Assembly (NCBI RefSeq): GCF_002343915.1
Contig: NZ_NETK01000001.1
Span: forward strand, 11,184,001 to 11,248,000
Length of the DNA stretch: 64,000 nucleotides
Direction of reading: 5' to 3'
Source of the DNA: Nannocystis exedens
Lineage (GTDB): Bacteria > Myxococcota_A > Polyangia > Nannocystales > Nannocystaceae
Positions within the stretch are counted from its first letter, which is position 1; the number at the start of each line of letters is the position of its first letter. The notes under the pieces were generated by a model. The model saw only the letters and a list, made by a program, of their open reading frames with translations. It was not told the DNA's origin and did no database searches. Below are positions 8,403-16,247 of this stretch, piece after piece. The position numbers were made by a program, and so were the translations under genes.

Positions 8403-8945
8403 TCAATGGAACTCCACCACGAGGCGGTTGAGGTCGCCGTCGTTCGTCACGTCGACGTAGTAGAGGTCGCCGGGGGCCATCACCCCGCCGATCAGCACGC
8501 CGCGCTCGATCGTCTTGTCGAACGGCGTGGACGAGCGGATCACCGCGTGACCGCGGGCCGAGTCGAACTCCTCGAGGTCGAACGAGCCGACCACCTCGCG
8601 CGGGCCGCGGATGACGCTGGCGATGCCGTGGCTGCCGGTCTGGAAGTGCAGGAAATCCGCGCCGCGATGGATGAGCGCCTTGCCGGGGCCGTGGTGGTAC
8701 CACAGCGTCATCATCTCGATGCCGAGCTTGAGGCGGATCGGCTCGACGTTGGCGTACGACTCGCCGACCATCTGCTCGATCTCCATCCACTTGGCCAGCG
8801 GGAACCACCGCCCCATGTCGATGTCGGCCAGGAGCGCGGTGGCCCGCCGACCGGCGACGATATTGAGGTTGACGCACGCCTGGGCGAAGCCGGCCATCAG
8901 CGTCCCGTGGACCACCGGCTCTCGCGGCTCGGACTGGTCGCTCAT
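8403..8945 (-). CDS. Unrecognised 180-residue protein of the signalling operon
   Basis: 180 residues from ATG 8945, which overlaps the GRAS stop (ATGA). The first half is helical (segments GTLMAGFAQACVN and GRWFPLAKWMEIEQMV); the second half is mostly beta strand, ending NDGDLNRLVVEFH. No signal peptide, transmembrane segment or catalytic motif. The layout is vaguely like the myxobacterial small sensor paralogues of the TIGR02265 kind or haem-NO-binding-like sensors, but no diagnostic residue supports either. Its fixed place between GRAS and phosphatase suggests a sensor or adaptor. Confidence 0.7.
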   Translation of the reverse strand: MSDQSEPREPVVHGTLMAGFAQACVNLNIVAGRRATALLADIDMGRWFPLAKWMEIEQMVGESYANVEPIRLKLGIEMMTLWYHHGPGKALIHRGADFLHFQTGSHGIASVIRGPREVVGSFDLEEFDSARGHAVIRSSTPFDKTIERGVLIGGVMAPGDLYYVDVTNDGDLNRLVVEFH

Positions 8946-10036
8946 CCCGCCTCCCCCGCGAACGCGAACACCGCGATGATCGGCACCCCGCGGTACGACA
9001 GCCGCACGAGGCCCGAGCTGACGTTCGAGCGACAGTACTCCGGGAGGTCGACGTCGACGTCGATCGCCGGGTACGGCACGAAGCCCGCCTTCTTGAGGCG
9101 CAGCAGCCACGACTCGAGCGTCTCGTGGCGCTCGGTGCGGAAGGCGTCGCTGGTGCCGAGGATGTCGCGGACCTCGCGGCCGAAGAAGCCCTCCTTGATG
9201 GCGAACTTCTCGTCGGGGGACGCGTCGCTGCGGTCGACCAGGTCGAACACCGTCGCGAAGTGCTGCCAGCAGTGGTGCATGCGCCGGGTCAGGTGCTCGG
9301 TGTCGTGGTCCGAGCTCGGCTCGACCAGCGTGAACACCCGCGGCTTCAGGGCCCGCAGCCGCCGCAACAGCCGGGTGCGAGCGTCGCTGTCGGGGCCCGT
9401 GGTGTGGTGCAGCGTGTAGGCCGCGTTGATCGACAAGCTCCCCTCGGCGAGCGCCTCGAAGTGCGCGTAGTCGGCATCCTCGCAGACCTCGATCAGCTTG
9501 ACCAGCGGATAGATCTCGATGTCGAACGGCAGCTCGGCGCGAACCTCGTCGATCGCGGCCACGCCCTCGTTCAACGCGGTGCGGTTCGGTTCGAGCGCGA
9601 TGATGCGGACGCGCTCGATCTTGCCGGGGTCGCGCGCGAGCGCCCGCAGCAGCGCGACCACTTGCAGCCCCTTGCCGATCCCGATCTCGAGCAGCGCCGG
9701 CGTGCTCGACTGCCGCATCGCGTGGACCAGGTACTGGTTGGCGAGCGCGTAGCCCTGCGGCACGGCCGGGATCGCGCGCTGGAGCAGCGTGAACAGATCG
9801 ATCTGCGGCCGCTTCTCGGCTTGCAGGTACAAGTTTCGACCCGAGAGCAGGTTGCGATCGATCCGCCGGAGCAGCGACTCGGCGACGATGTGGGACAACA
9901 GCGCGTCGCTCGGGACATCGACGTCGAGGGCGTCGAGGAGCTGGCTCGCTATCACCGTCTTGGCGACCTGCTCGCGATGCCGGCGAATGTCCTGGCACGC
10001 GGCCAAAATCAGCTTGTAGCGGTCCTCGTAGAGCAT
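8942..10036 (-). CDS. Bacterial GRAS-domain protein (methyltransferase-like fold)
   Basis: 364 residues from ATG 10036; GTG starts at 10057 and 10090 would lengthen it, and none has a clear ribosome-binding site. From about residue 65 to the end it follows the GRAS family known mainly as plant transcription regulators. A glycine loop LLEIGIGKGLQVVALL stands where plant GRAS has the VHIID/GLQW region; then come TLVEPSSDHD, a FFGREVRDIL block and RTERHETLESWLLRLKKAGF, close to the plant RVERHETL...W..R...AGF signature. The intact GxGxG loop suggests S-adenosylmethionine binding. It heads a six-gene operon with partner-switch and cyclase genes. Substrate and partner unknown. Confidence 0.8.
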   Translation of the reverse strand: MLYEDRYKLILAACQDIRRHREQVAKTVIASQLLDALDVDVPSDALLSHIVAESLLRRIDRNLLSGRNLYLQAEKRPQIDLFTLLQRAIPAVPQGYALANQYLVHAMRQSSTPALLEIGIGKGLQVVALLRALARDPGKIERVRIIALEPNRTALNEGVAAIDEVRAELPFDIEIYPLVKLIEVCEDADYAHFEALAEGSLSINAAYTLHHTTGPDSDARTRLLRRLRALKPRVFTLVEPSSDHDTEHLTRRMHHCWQHFATVFDLVDRSDASPDEKFAIKEGFFGREVRDILGTSDAFRTERHETLESWLLRLKKAGFVPYPAIDVDVDLPEYCRSNVSSGLVRLSYRGVPIIAVFAFAGEAG

Positions 10037-10267
10037 GCGCCGCAGACTGAAGGTCACACAGGGGATCCGCCTTGGCAAGCTGATGCGCACCCGATCGTGG
10101 CCGAGAAGATTATCTCAGCCCTCGCGCGGAAACGCGCCGCGAAGCCGGACAGGCCCCCGTCGGCCTCTGTCTCAAAGACCACCCAGCGGCGCGACCGGAC
10201 CGCGGGCCACTGCGCAGGTCGCGTGCGTCGGAGGACGGCGACGCACGCGACGGACTGCATCTTGAGA

Positions 10268-10285
10268 CATGGTCCGAAAACCATG
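10268..10285. repeat. CMTG 14-bp repeat, one step
   Basis: CATG at 10268 and 10282. CATGGT 10268-10273 and ACCATG 10280-10285 form a perfect 6-bp stem with loop CCGAAA. It lies in the gap between the GRAS operon and the convergently ordered hotdog gene. Confidence 0.75.
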
Positions 10286-10335
10286 ACCCGGCGCAGCAAG
10301 CCGGGCCGAGGCGTTCGGAGGCCCGGCCGCACGCC

Positions 10336-10863
10336 TCACGCGGCGGCGGCGCCGCCAGCGATCCGCGTCTCTGTAGATGCGCCTGCCAGCGATCGCAGCT
10401 CGAGCCCGACCTCGAAGCTCAGGGCGGTCGCGCCGACGCGGCCGCGCTGGCTCTCGCGGTGAACTTCGACGGCCAGCGTCACGTGCGTCGCATTCGGTAC
10501 TCTGCCGCTGCGGAAGCGCACCGTCGCGATCGCAGTCAGCGGCTCCCCCACCAGCATCTCTCCGAAGCGCCGCACGCGGCTGATGCTGCGCAGCGTCAGC
10601 GCGACGTCGCGGAACGGCTCGCTGTGGGCCAGGGCCGACAGCGCCCGGCCGAGCGCGACCGGGAGCGGACAAACTCGGCCCCACGGCTCCGGCGCGCCGC
10701 CGCCGGACACGCTCCCGGTCGACAGCATCTCCTCTCCGCAACCCACCACCTGTCCCAAGAAGCTGGACTCCACATGCGCGGTCAGATCGGCCGGCTTCAC
10801 CGTGAACGTGGAAGTCGTCAAGACCGTTCCGACGCTGAGAGATCCGAGATCGTGTGCGAGCAT
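10336..10863 (-). CDS. MaoC/hotdog-fold dehydratase-like protein
   Basis: 175 residues starting ATG 10863. The opening LSVGTVLTTSTFTVKPADLTAHV is how MaoC-type N-terminal hotdog domains begin, and the C-terminal half has the long beta strands typical of the fold (LTAIATVRFRSGR, THVTLAVEVHRES). The MaoC catalytic D-x-N-x-x-H motif is not visible, so the protein may be a non-catalytic or acyl-binding hotdog protein. It stands alone between two intergenic gaps. Function not assigned. Confidence 0.65.
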   Translation of the reverse strand: MLAHDLGSLSVGTVLTTSTFTVKPADLTAHVESSFLGQVVGCGEEMLSTGSVSGGGAPEPWGRVCPLPVALGRALSALAHSEPFRDVALTLRSISRVRRFGEMLVGEPLTAIATVRFRSGRVPNATHVTLAVEVHRESQRGRVGATALSFEVGLELRSLAGASTETRIAGGAAAA

Positions 10864-11100
10864 GACGCGGCCTCCTGGGAATTAGCGTGCCGCCCACAGC
10901 CGCGATTTGCACGCCAGATCACGCCCAGCGGCGATGTGTGCGTCTTCCTCCGCCGAGGATCGCGAGCATCGCCGCAGATCCGGCGAATTTCTCGGACGGC
11001 GCGGTGATCGGCCGCGCGACGGCCCGCTTGCATCGGACGGCGAAATGATCTTCACACGCCCCTCGCGCGGCGAATTCGACGCGATCTCCAGCGCGATCTC

Positions 11101-11781
11101 TTGCGCGTGCAACAACGACGGCGGTTCGCACGACCTCTCCGTGTGCTCCTCGACTTCCTCGCGCCGCCGGTGTGCCTCGCCTGTCGTCACCTGCTCCGGA
11201 CCCCGCCGCCCGGGGGCGTGCCGCCCCTGTGCAGTCGCTGCGCCCCCGAGCTCGCGCCGCTCGACCCGGCCGCGCGGCGCGTCGGCGACGTCGAGGCCTG
11301 CTTCCTTTATGACGGTCCGCTCGCGGCGGCCGTCCGCCGGCTCAAGTTCGGCGGCGAGCTGGAGCTCGCCGGGCCGCTGGGCCGGCTCCTCGCCCACGCG
11401 CCGGTGTGGCGCGAGGGCTGGGATCTCGTCGCGCCGGTCCCCCTGCACTGGCGCCGCGCCCTCGCCCGCGGCTACAATCAGGCCGCCTTGCTGGCTCGCT
11501 GGGCCGCGCGCGAGCACCCGACCGGGGCCCGCGTCGACCCGCGCCTGCTGCAGCGCGTGCGCGCCACCCCGCCGCAGAGCGAGCTCGACGGTCCGGCGCG
11601 CCGCGACAACCTCGCGGGCGCGATCGTCGTCCGGCCCGGGCGCTCGCTCGCCGGCCGGCGCGTGCTCGTGGTCGACGACGTGACCACCACCGGCGCCACC
11701 CAGGCCGCCTGCCTCCGCGCGGTGCGGGCGGCAGGGGCTGCCCGCGCCGCCGGGCTTGCCCTCCTGCGGTCCGCTTTGTAG
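11101..11781 (+). CDS. ComF-family phosphoribosyltransferase-like protein
   Basis: 226 residues from TTG 11101; GTG 11107 and GTG 11143 are alternatives, and the last gives a start closer to the usual family length. An N-terminal zinc ribbon has CLAC and CSRC pairs. The C-terminal phosphoribosyltransferase fold carries the PRPP loop VLVVDDVTTTGAT and an upstream RGYNQAALLAR segment. ComF proteins are needed for DNA uptake in naturally competent bacteria, though many carriers are not known to be competent. The smpB start follows after 15 bases. Confidence 0.85.
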   Translation: MRVQQRRRFARPLRVLLDFLAPPVCLACRHLLRTPPPGGVPPLCSRCAPELAPLDPAARRVGDVEACFLYDGPLAAAVRRLKFGGELELAGPLGRLLAHAPVWREGWDLVAPVPLHWRRALARGYNQAALLARWAAREHPTGARVDPRLLQRVRATPPQSELDGPARRDNLAGAIVVRPGRSLAGRRVLVVDDVTTTGATQAACLRAVRAAGAARAAGLALLRSAL

Positions 11782-11796
11782 CTTTCCACCCCCGCC

Positions 11797-12273
11797 GTGA
11801 AGAAGACCGACAAGACCGCGACGAAGGACGGCCACATCTTCGTCCAGAACCGCCGCGCCACCTTCGAGTACGAGGTCCTCGAGCGCTACGAGGCCGGCCT
11901 CGCGCTCATGGGCAGCGAGGTCAAGTCGATCCGCGACGGCCGCGCCAGCCTGGGCGAGTCGTACTGCCAGTTCCAGGGCGACCAGCTCTTCCTCTATCAG
12001 TCGCACATCGGCGAGTACACGCAGGCCCACGACCGCAACCACCTGCCGCTGCGCCCGCGCAAGCTGCTGCTGCACCGCAAGGAGCTCGACCACCTGGCCG
12101 AGGCGGTCGACCAGGCCGGCCTCACGCTGATCCCGCTGGCGCTGGTGGCCCGCAGCGGCCGGATCAAGCTCGAGCTGGCGCTGTGCCGCGGCAAGAAGAC
12201 CTACGACAAGCGGGCCTCGATCAAGGAGCGCGAGCAAAAGCGCGAGATCGACAGGGCCATGCGGGAGCGGTGA
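11797..12273 (+). CDS. smpB: SsrA-binding protein SmpB
   Basis: 158 residues from GTG 11797. SmpB binds tmRNA and delivers it to stalled ribosomes for trans-translation. Diagnostic segments are all present: NRRATFEYEVLERYEAGLAL, GSEVKSIRDGRASL, RPRKLLLHRKEL, RGKKTYDKR and the basic C-terminal tail IKEREQKREIDRAM. The length fits the family. No tmRNA gene was recognised nearby. It is followed two bases later by the start of the gene before the AAA+ ATPase. Confidence 0.97.
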   Translation: MKKTDKTATKDGHIFVQNRRATFEYEVLERYEAGLALMGSEVKSIRDGRASLGESYCQFQGDQLFLYQSHIGEYTQAHDRNHLPLRPRKLLLHRKELDHLAEAVDQAGLTLIPLALVARSGRIKLELALCRGKKTYDKRASIKEREQKREIDRAMRER

Positions 12274-12274
12274 C

Positions 12275-13018
12275 GTGAGCGGTCGGCGCTCGGACGGACC
12301 TGTCCCATCGGACACCCTCGCGGCCCTCGACCGCGCCCGCGACCAGCCCGGCCCGCACCTCTGGGTGGTCCCCGCCCCGCCCCCGACCGGCGACGCCGAC
12401 GAGGTCCTGCGCGAGCTCGACGCCCTGCTGGCCCGCGGCGAGCTCGACGAGCCCGCCGTCGCGCGCCTGGTGGCCCTGGCGCCGCGCGCCCCGGGCCGCC
12501 TGCGCGCCGTCGTCGGCGCCCTCGCGGCCGCGGGCGGTCCGGCCGCGGTGGCCGGCCTGCTCACCCTGCCGCAGGTCCCCGGCGCGCTCGAGGCGGTGGC
12601 GCGCGCCCTGGCCCGCGGCCTGACCCGCGCCCTGCCCGGGTCCGCCGCCGCCCCGGTGTTCTTCGCCCTCGACTTCCGCGGCTCGCGGGCGCGGCCGTTC
12701 CCCGACCTGTTGCGGCGCGCCCAGCTCGTCGCCGCCGATCCGAGCGGCGCCCTGCGCCTCGACGTCCTCCGCGTCGACGGCAAGCCCGCCTACCGCCTGT
12801 CCTTTTGGCCAGATACGCTCCCGGCGCGGGCCCGCGCCGGGCTCGCCCGCGCCTGCGCCGCCGACCTCGCGCTGCTCCACGGCCGCCTCGCCCGCCTCCG
12901 CGGCACCCGCCTGTGGCTGAACGGCTTCTGCTTCGCCGACGACGGCCCGGTCTCGGTCGCCGCCCAGGGCCACCTGCTGGCCGCGTGGTTGACTTGGTCC
13001 GAAGGACATGCGCCATGA
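12275..13018 (+). CDS. Unknown protein coupled to Ycf46-type AAA+ gene
   Basis: 247 residues from GTG 12275. Ala/Leu/Arg-rich and mostly helical, with no signal peptide or membrane segment. A more structured C-terminal half contains PVFFALDFRGS and TRLWLNGFCFADDG. I do not recognise the family. Its stop overlaps the ATG of the AAA+ gene (ATGA at 13015-13018), so the two are translationally coupled and may work together. Three CMTG repeat loci fall in this gene: near the N-terminus (12299), in the middle (12796) and over the stop codon (12993). Confidence 0.7.
   Translation: MSGRRSDGPVPSDTLAALDRARDQPGPHLWVVPAPPPTGDADEVLRELDALLARGELDEPAVARLVALAPRAPGRLRAVVGALAAAGGPAAVAGLLTLPQVPGALEAVARALARGLTRALPGSAAAPVFFALDFRGSRARPFPDLLRRAQLVAADPSGALRLDVLRVDGKPAYRLSFWPDTLPARARAGLARACAADLALLHGRLARLRGTRLWLNGFCFADDGPVSVAAQGHLLAAWLTWSEGHAP
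12299..12316. repeat. CMTG 14-bp repeat, one step
   Basis: CCTG at 12299 and CACC at 12313; TGTCC 12301-12305 pairs with GGACA 12310-12314 around CATC. It encodes residues 9-14 of the unknown protein. Confidence 0.7.
12796..12813. repeat. CMTG 14-bp repeat, one step
   Basis: CCTG at 12796 and CAGA at 12810 with a TTTT loop; it encodes LSFWPD in the unknown protein, with unusual TTT/TGG/ATA-type sequence for this genome. Confidence 0.65.
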
Positions 13019-13038
13019 AACATGACCTCAAGGACACC
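12993..13038. repeat. CMTG 14-bp repeat spanning a stop/start junction
   Basis: Anchors CTTG 12993, CATG 13007, CATG 13021, CACC 13035, all 14 bp apart. The ATG start of the AAA+ gene (13015) and the TGA stop of the gene before it (13016-13018) are inside the second unit. Confidence 0.75.
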
Positions 13039-14511
13039 CCGTTCGCCCGCGCGGGCGCGCGCCTGCGCGACGCGCTGCAGGCCGGGTCGCGCGGCGTGGG
13101 CCTGCGCGCGGTCGACGAGGCGCGGGCGGTGCGTCTGTGCGAGGACGTCGGCGAGCGGCTCGACTGGCCGGTCCACACCTGGAGCGCGGCCGGCGGGCGC
13201 GACGGCCTCGGCGCCCCCGAGCCGCTGGTCGACCTCCTGCGCGGCCTCCTGCGCGACCCCGATCCCGGCCTGTGGGTGCTGCTCGATCCGCCGCCGCTCG
13301 AGCCCGTCGCCCTGCGGGCCCTCCGCGAGCTCGCGCAGCGCAGCGTCGGTCCGGCGGTCGTCGTCGTCGGCGACCTCGCCCCCGCGCTCGTCGCCACCCC
13401 CGAGCTCGAGCTGGTGGATCTCGAGCTGCCTGACGCCGACGAGCTCGCCGGCCTCGCGGCCGACCTCGTCGACGAGCTCCGGATCGCCGGCCGACCCGGC
13501 CCTGCGGCCGCGCTCGACCGCCGCGCGCCGCAGCTGACCCGCGCCGCCCTCGGCCTGTCCGAGCACCAGGCGCGCCGGCTGCTGCGCCGGGCCGCTCACG
13601 CCAGCGACGACGCCGTCGCGCTGGCCGAGCTCGGCGCCGGCAAGGCCGAGCTGCTGCGCCGCGGCGGCCTGCTCGAGCGCGTCGAACCTGTCCCTTCGGA
13701 CATGCTCGGCGGGCTCGCGCAGCTCAAGCAGTGGCTGGCTCGCCGCGCCCTCGCCCTCCGCCCCGAGGCCCGCGCCGCCGCGATCCCCGACCCGCGCGGC
13801 GTCCTGCTCGTCGGCGTGCAGGGCTGCGGCAAGAGCCTGGCCGCCCGCGTCTGCGCCCACGCGCTCGGGCTCGGGCTCCTGCGGCTCGAGCCGGGCCGGC
13901 TCTACGGCGGCACGCTCGGCGAGAGCGAGGCCAACCTGCGCCGCGTCACGGAGACGGTCGAGCGCATCGCTCCGGTCGCGCTGTGGATCGACGAGCTCGA
14001 CAAGGGCCTGGCCGGCAGCGAGGGCCCGGCGAGCGACGCGGGCACGGCGGCGCGGGTGCTGGGCGGGCTGCTCACGTGGCTGCAGGAGCGCCGCCGACCG
14101 GTGTTCGTGGTCGCCACGGCCAATCAGGTCTCGCGCCTTCCGCCCGAGCTGACGCGCCGCGGTCGTCTCGACGAGATCTTCTTCGTCGACCTGCCCGACG
14201 CCGACGAACGCGCTGCGATCGCGGAGATCCATCTCGAGCATGCGCCCCGCTCGCACATGGGCGCCGCCCCGGTCCTCGCTGATCCGTTGCCCGACCTCGT
14301 CGCTCTCGTGCGCGCGGCCGACGGGCTCTCGGGCGCCGAGATCGAGGGCGCGATCGTGGAGGCTCGCCTCGACGCGTTCGCCGAGTCGCGACCGCTCGCG
14401 CGCGTAGACCTCGCTCGCGCGCTCACCGCGACGGTCCCGCTGAGTCGCAGCCGCGCCGGAGAAATCGCGGCTCTTCGGGCGTGGGCGAGCGCTGCGGCCC
14501 GCAGGGCCTGA
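13015..14511 (+). CDS. Ycf46-type AAA+ ATPase
   Basis: 498 residues from ATG 13015 overlapping the previous stop. The N-terminal 220 residues have the Ycf46 layout (ALRELAQRSVGPAVVVVGDL), followed by an AAA+ core: Walker A GVQGCGKS near residue 268, Walker B ALWIDELDK, sensor-1 VVATANQ and arginine-finger region LTRRGRLDEIFF. This matches chloroplast/cyanobacterial Ycf46 more than the FtsH or Cdc48 groups. The DUF1257-like (Ycf35-like) gene 1.3 kb downstream fits, since these families tend to occur together. A CMTG repeat (13687) interrupts the segment just before the AAA+ core. Confidence 0.85.
   Translation: MKHDLKDTPFARAGARLRDALQAGSRGVGLRAVDEARAVRLCEDVGERLDWPVHTWSAAGGRDGLGAPEPLVDLLRGLLRDPDPGLWVLLDPPPLEPVALRALRELAQRSVGPAVVVVGDLAPALVATPELELVDLELPDADELAGLAADLVDELRIAGRPGPAAALDRRAPQLTRAALGLSEHQARRLLRRAAHASDDAVALAELGAGKAELLRRGGLLERVEPVPSDMLGGLAQLKQWLARRALALRPEARAAAIPDPRGVLLVGVQGCGKSLAARVCAHALGLGLLRLEPGRLYGGTLGESEANLRRVTETVERIAPVALWIDELDKGLAGSEGPASDAGTAARVLGGLLTWLQERRRPVFVVATANQVSRLPPELTRRGRLDEIFFVDLPDADERAAIAEIHLEHAPRSHMGAAPVLADPLPDLVALVRAADGLSGAEIEGAIVEARLDAFAESRPLARVDLARALTATVPLSRSRAGEIAALRAWASAAARRA
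13687..13704. repeat. CMTG 14-bp repeat, one step
   Basis: CCTG at 13687 and CATG at 13701; TGTCC 13689-13693 and GGACA 13698-13702 with CTTC loop, a near-consensus copy. It encodes the linker PVPSDM ahead of the AAA+ core. Confidence 0.75.
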
Positions 14512-14790
14512 GCAACCTGTCTTTAAGTTTCAATACAGTGCGTGGCCCGCGGGCGCGCAATGCCTGCACAACCGCGTCAATCGCCCGAGCAGAGCCGGCG
14601 AACGGTGGTTCGCAGAGTGTGCTGTTGAACACAATTCAAGCGAGCACGATGTCGCTAGCGGACGTGACTCGCACCGGCAAACCTGCTGCGAGGCTTGTGG
14701 GAATTTGCGCGCTGAGGTCCCACCCATCCCGCGAACTCCAGGTGCGTGACACTGTGATCACGGCTATGGGATACTGTACGAGCGCTCATT

Positions 14791-15522
14791 ATGACCGTGC
14801 AGCCGCCGATCACTCCCCTGTCTCAAGGAACAGGACCCGCGGACCAGCCCTCGTCGCCGGCGCGGGTCCTCCTCGTCGACGACCACCCGATCTTCCGCCT
14901 CGGCCTGTCGCAGCTCCTCGGAGCCGAGACCGACCTGGAGGTCGTCGGTGAGGCCGAGGACGCCGAGGCCGCCCTGGCGATCCTGCGCGAGAAGCCCGTC
15001 GACCTCGCGGTCGTCGACCTCTCGCTCAAGACCGGCAGCGGCATCGATCTGATCAAACAGATCCGCGCCGCCTGGCCCGAGCTCAAGCTGCTGGTGCTGT
15101 CGATGCACGACGAGCAGCTGTTCGGCGAGCGGGTGCTGCGGGCCGGCGCGCACGGCTACCTGATGAAGCACGTGCCGGCCGAGCGGATCGTCGGCGCCAT
15201 CCGCAAGTCGCTGAAGGGCGAGCTGGCGGTGAGCGAGCAGCTCGCCGAAACGATGCTCAACGCGATGGTCTCGCGCCCGCGGGCCGGCACCGGCATCGAG
15301 AACCTCAGCGACCGCGAGCTCGAGGTGTTCGAGCTGCTCGGCCGCGGCCACGACACCCGCAACATCGCCGAGTCGCTCAAGATCTCGATCAAGACCGTCG
15401 AGACCCACCAGTCCAACCTCAAGCTCAAGCTCGGGGCCCACAGCGCGCACCAGCTGCGCCGCCTCGCCGTCCTGTGGGCGACCGAGGGCCTCGCCGGCCA
15501 GCCCGCCGCCGGCCGCCCCTGA
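14791..15522 (+). CDS. NarL/FixJ-type response regulator
   Basis: 243 residues from ATG 14791. Receiver domain about residues 25-140: acidic pair VLLVDDHP, phospho-acceptor Asp in LAVVDLSLK, Thr/Ser position VLSMHD, and Lys in GYLMKHV. The C-terminal LuxR-type HTH starts at LSDRELEVFELLGRGHDTRN and ends with SIKTVETHQSNLKLKL. No sensor kinase is adjacent, so the partner is elsewhere. The 279 bases upstream contain no gene and should hold its promoter. The first 22 residues are a disordered Pro/Gln-rich extension containing a CMTG repeat (14817). Confidence 0.93.
   Translation: MTVQPPITPLSQGTGPADQPSSPARVLLVDDHPIFRLGLSQLLGAETDLEVVGEAEDAEAALAILREKPVDLAVVDLSLKTGSGIDLIKQIRAAWPELKLLVLSMHDEQLFGERVLRAGAHGYLMKHVPAERIVGAIRKSLKGELAVSEQLAETMLNAMVSRPRAGTGIENLSDRELEVFELLGRGHDTRNIAESLKISIKTVETHQSNLKLKLGAHSAHQLRRLAVLWATEGLAGQPAAGRP
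14817..14834. repeat. CMTG 14-bp repeat, one step
   Basis: CCTG at 14817 and CAGG at 14831; CCTGT 14817-14821 pairs with ACAGG 14830-14834. It encodes part of the N-terminal extension of the response regulator. Confidence 0.65.
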
Positions 15523-15620
15523 GCCCCTCCTGCACGCCCTGAGCGCGCTCCTGCACGGCCCCCGGCGCGCTCATCCGGCGAGAATTTGCCAGGCCGGCCC
15601 GCTCGGGTCAGCCTCTGGCC

Positions 15621-15803
15621 GTGTCCCGCGCGCGCAACCTCGCCCAGCAGCAGCTCGAGCTGCCCGCGCTGGACGAGCCCGCGGGCGCCGTCGACCTGCC
15701 GGAGCCGACCCCCGCGACCGCCTGCGCCCGCTGCGGCTGGCTCGTGCTCCGCGCGGAAGAGGCATGTCCTTTGTGCCATGCCCCGAAGGACAGCAAACCA
15801 TGA
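15621..15803 (+). CDS. Small zinc-ribbon protein
   Basis: 60 residues from GTG 15621. A disordered N-terminus (ELPALDEPAGAVDLPEPTP) precedes a compact four-Cys ribbon: CARC, then CPLC about 15 residues later, of rubredoxin/zinc-ribbon type. The second Cys pair and the C-terminus are encoded by a CMTG repeat. The stop overlaps the next start (ATGA at 15800-15803), so it is coupled to the DUF1257-like gene. High third-position G+C supports coding. Function unknown; probably a metal-binding adaptor. Confidence 0.65.
   Translation: MSRARNLAQQQLELPALDEPAGAVDLPEPTPATACARCGWLVLRAEEACPLCHAPKDSKP
15763..15794. repeat. CMTG 14-bp repeat encoding a zinc-ribbon knuckle
   Basis: CATG at 15763 and 15777 and CAGC at 15791, 14 bp apart. 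Read in frame it encodes the CPLCHAPKDS end of the zinc-ribbon protein, and it ends six bases before the next start codon. Confidence 0.75.
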
Positions 15804-16204
15804 GCCGCTACGTCCGCCTCGACCTCGGCGCCCGTGAGCTCGCGCGGGCCGACCTGGAGGCCGCGCTGGCCGAGCTGGGGCTCCGCGCCGAGGTCGCGGA
15901 GATCCCCGGCGGTCTCATGCTCGAGGGCAACTTCGAGTGCGCCGGAGAGCCGGTCGACCTGCGCCTGCCCGCGGGCACCTTGACGGCCGTGGGCGACTTC
16001 GGCCTGCGCGCGGCCGGCACCACTTTCGTCCTCGTGTGCGGCGAGCACGATCGCGCCGTGCTGGCCGAGCGTCTGGTGGCCCCGCTCACGCAGGCGCTGG
16101 CGGCTGCCCGCGTGCGCGCCGCGGCGAGCGCCGCCGGCCTGGCCGTCGACACCACCCAGGCGGCCGACGGTACCCTGCGGCTGCGGGTCCGCCCGCCGGC
16201 GTAA
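15800..16204 (+). CDS. DUF1257 (Ycf35-like) protein, tentative
   Basis: 134 residues from ATG 15800, which overlaps the zinc-ribbon stop; an upstream in-frame ATG at 15764 lies in the repeat and is less likely. The start (MSRYVRLDLGARELARADLE), the central DFGLRAAGTTFVLVCGEHDR and the end (DGTLRLRVRPPA) follow the order of the DUF1257/Ycf35 family, a small protein of unknown function often found with Ycf46-type AAA+ ATPases. The ATPase at 13015-14511 supports this, although a response regulator gene lies between them. Confidence 0.6.
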   Translation: MSRYVRLDLGARELARADLEAALAELGLRAEVAEIPGGLMLEGNFECAGEPVDLRLPAGTLTAVGDFGLRAAGTTFVLVCGEHDRAVLAERLVAPLTQALAAARVRAAASAAGLAVDTTQAADGTLRLRVRPPA

Positions 16205-16247
16205 CACTCGCCGGGGCCCCGCGTAGTCCGAGCCGGAAGGTCGAACG

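Noticed and set aside
11782..14790. tmRNA gene expected near smpB
   Set aside because: No tag-peptide frame or tRNA-Ala-like ends were found in the gaps around smpB.
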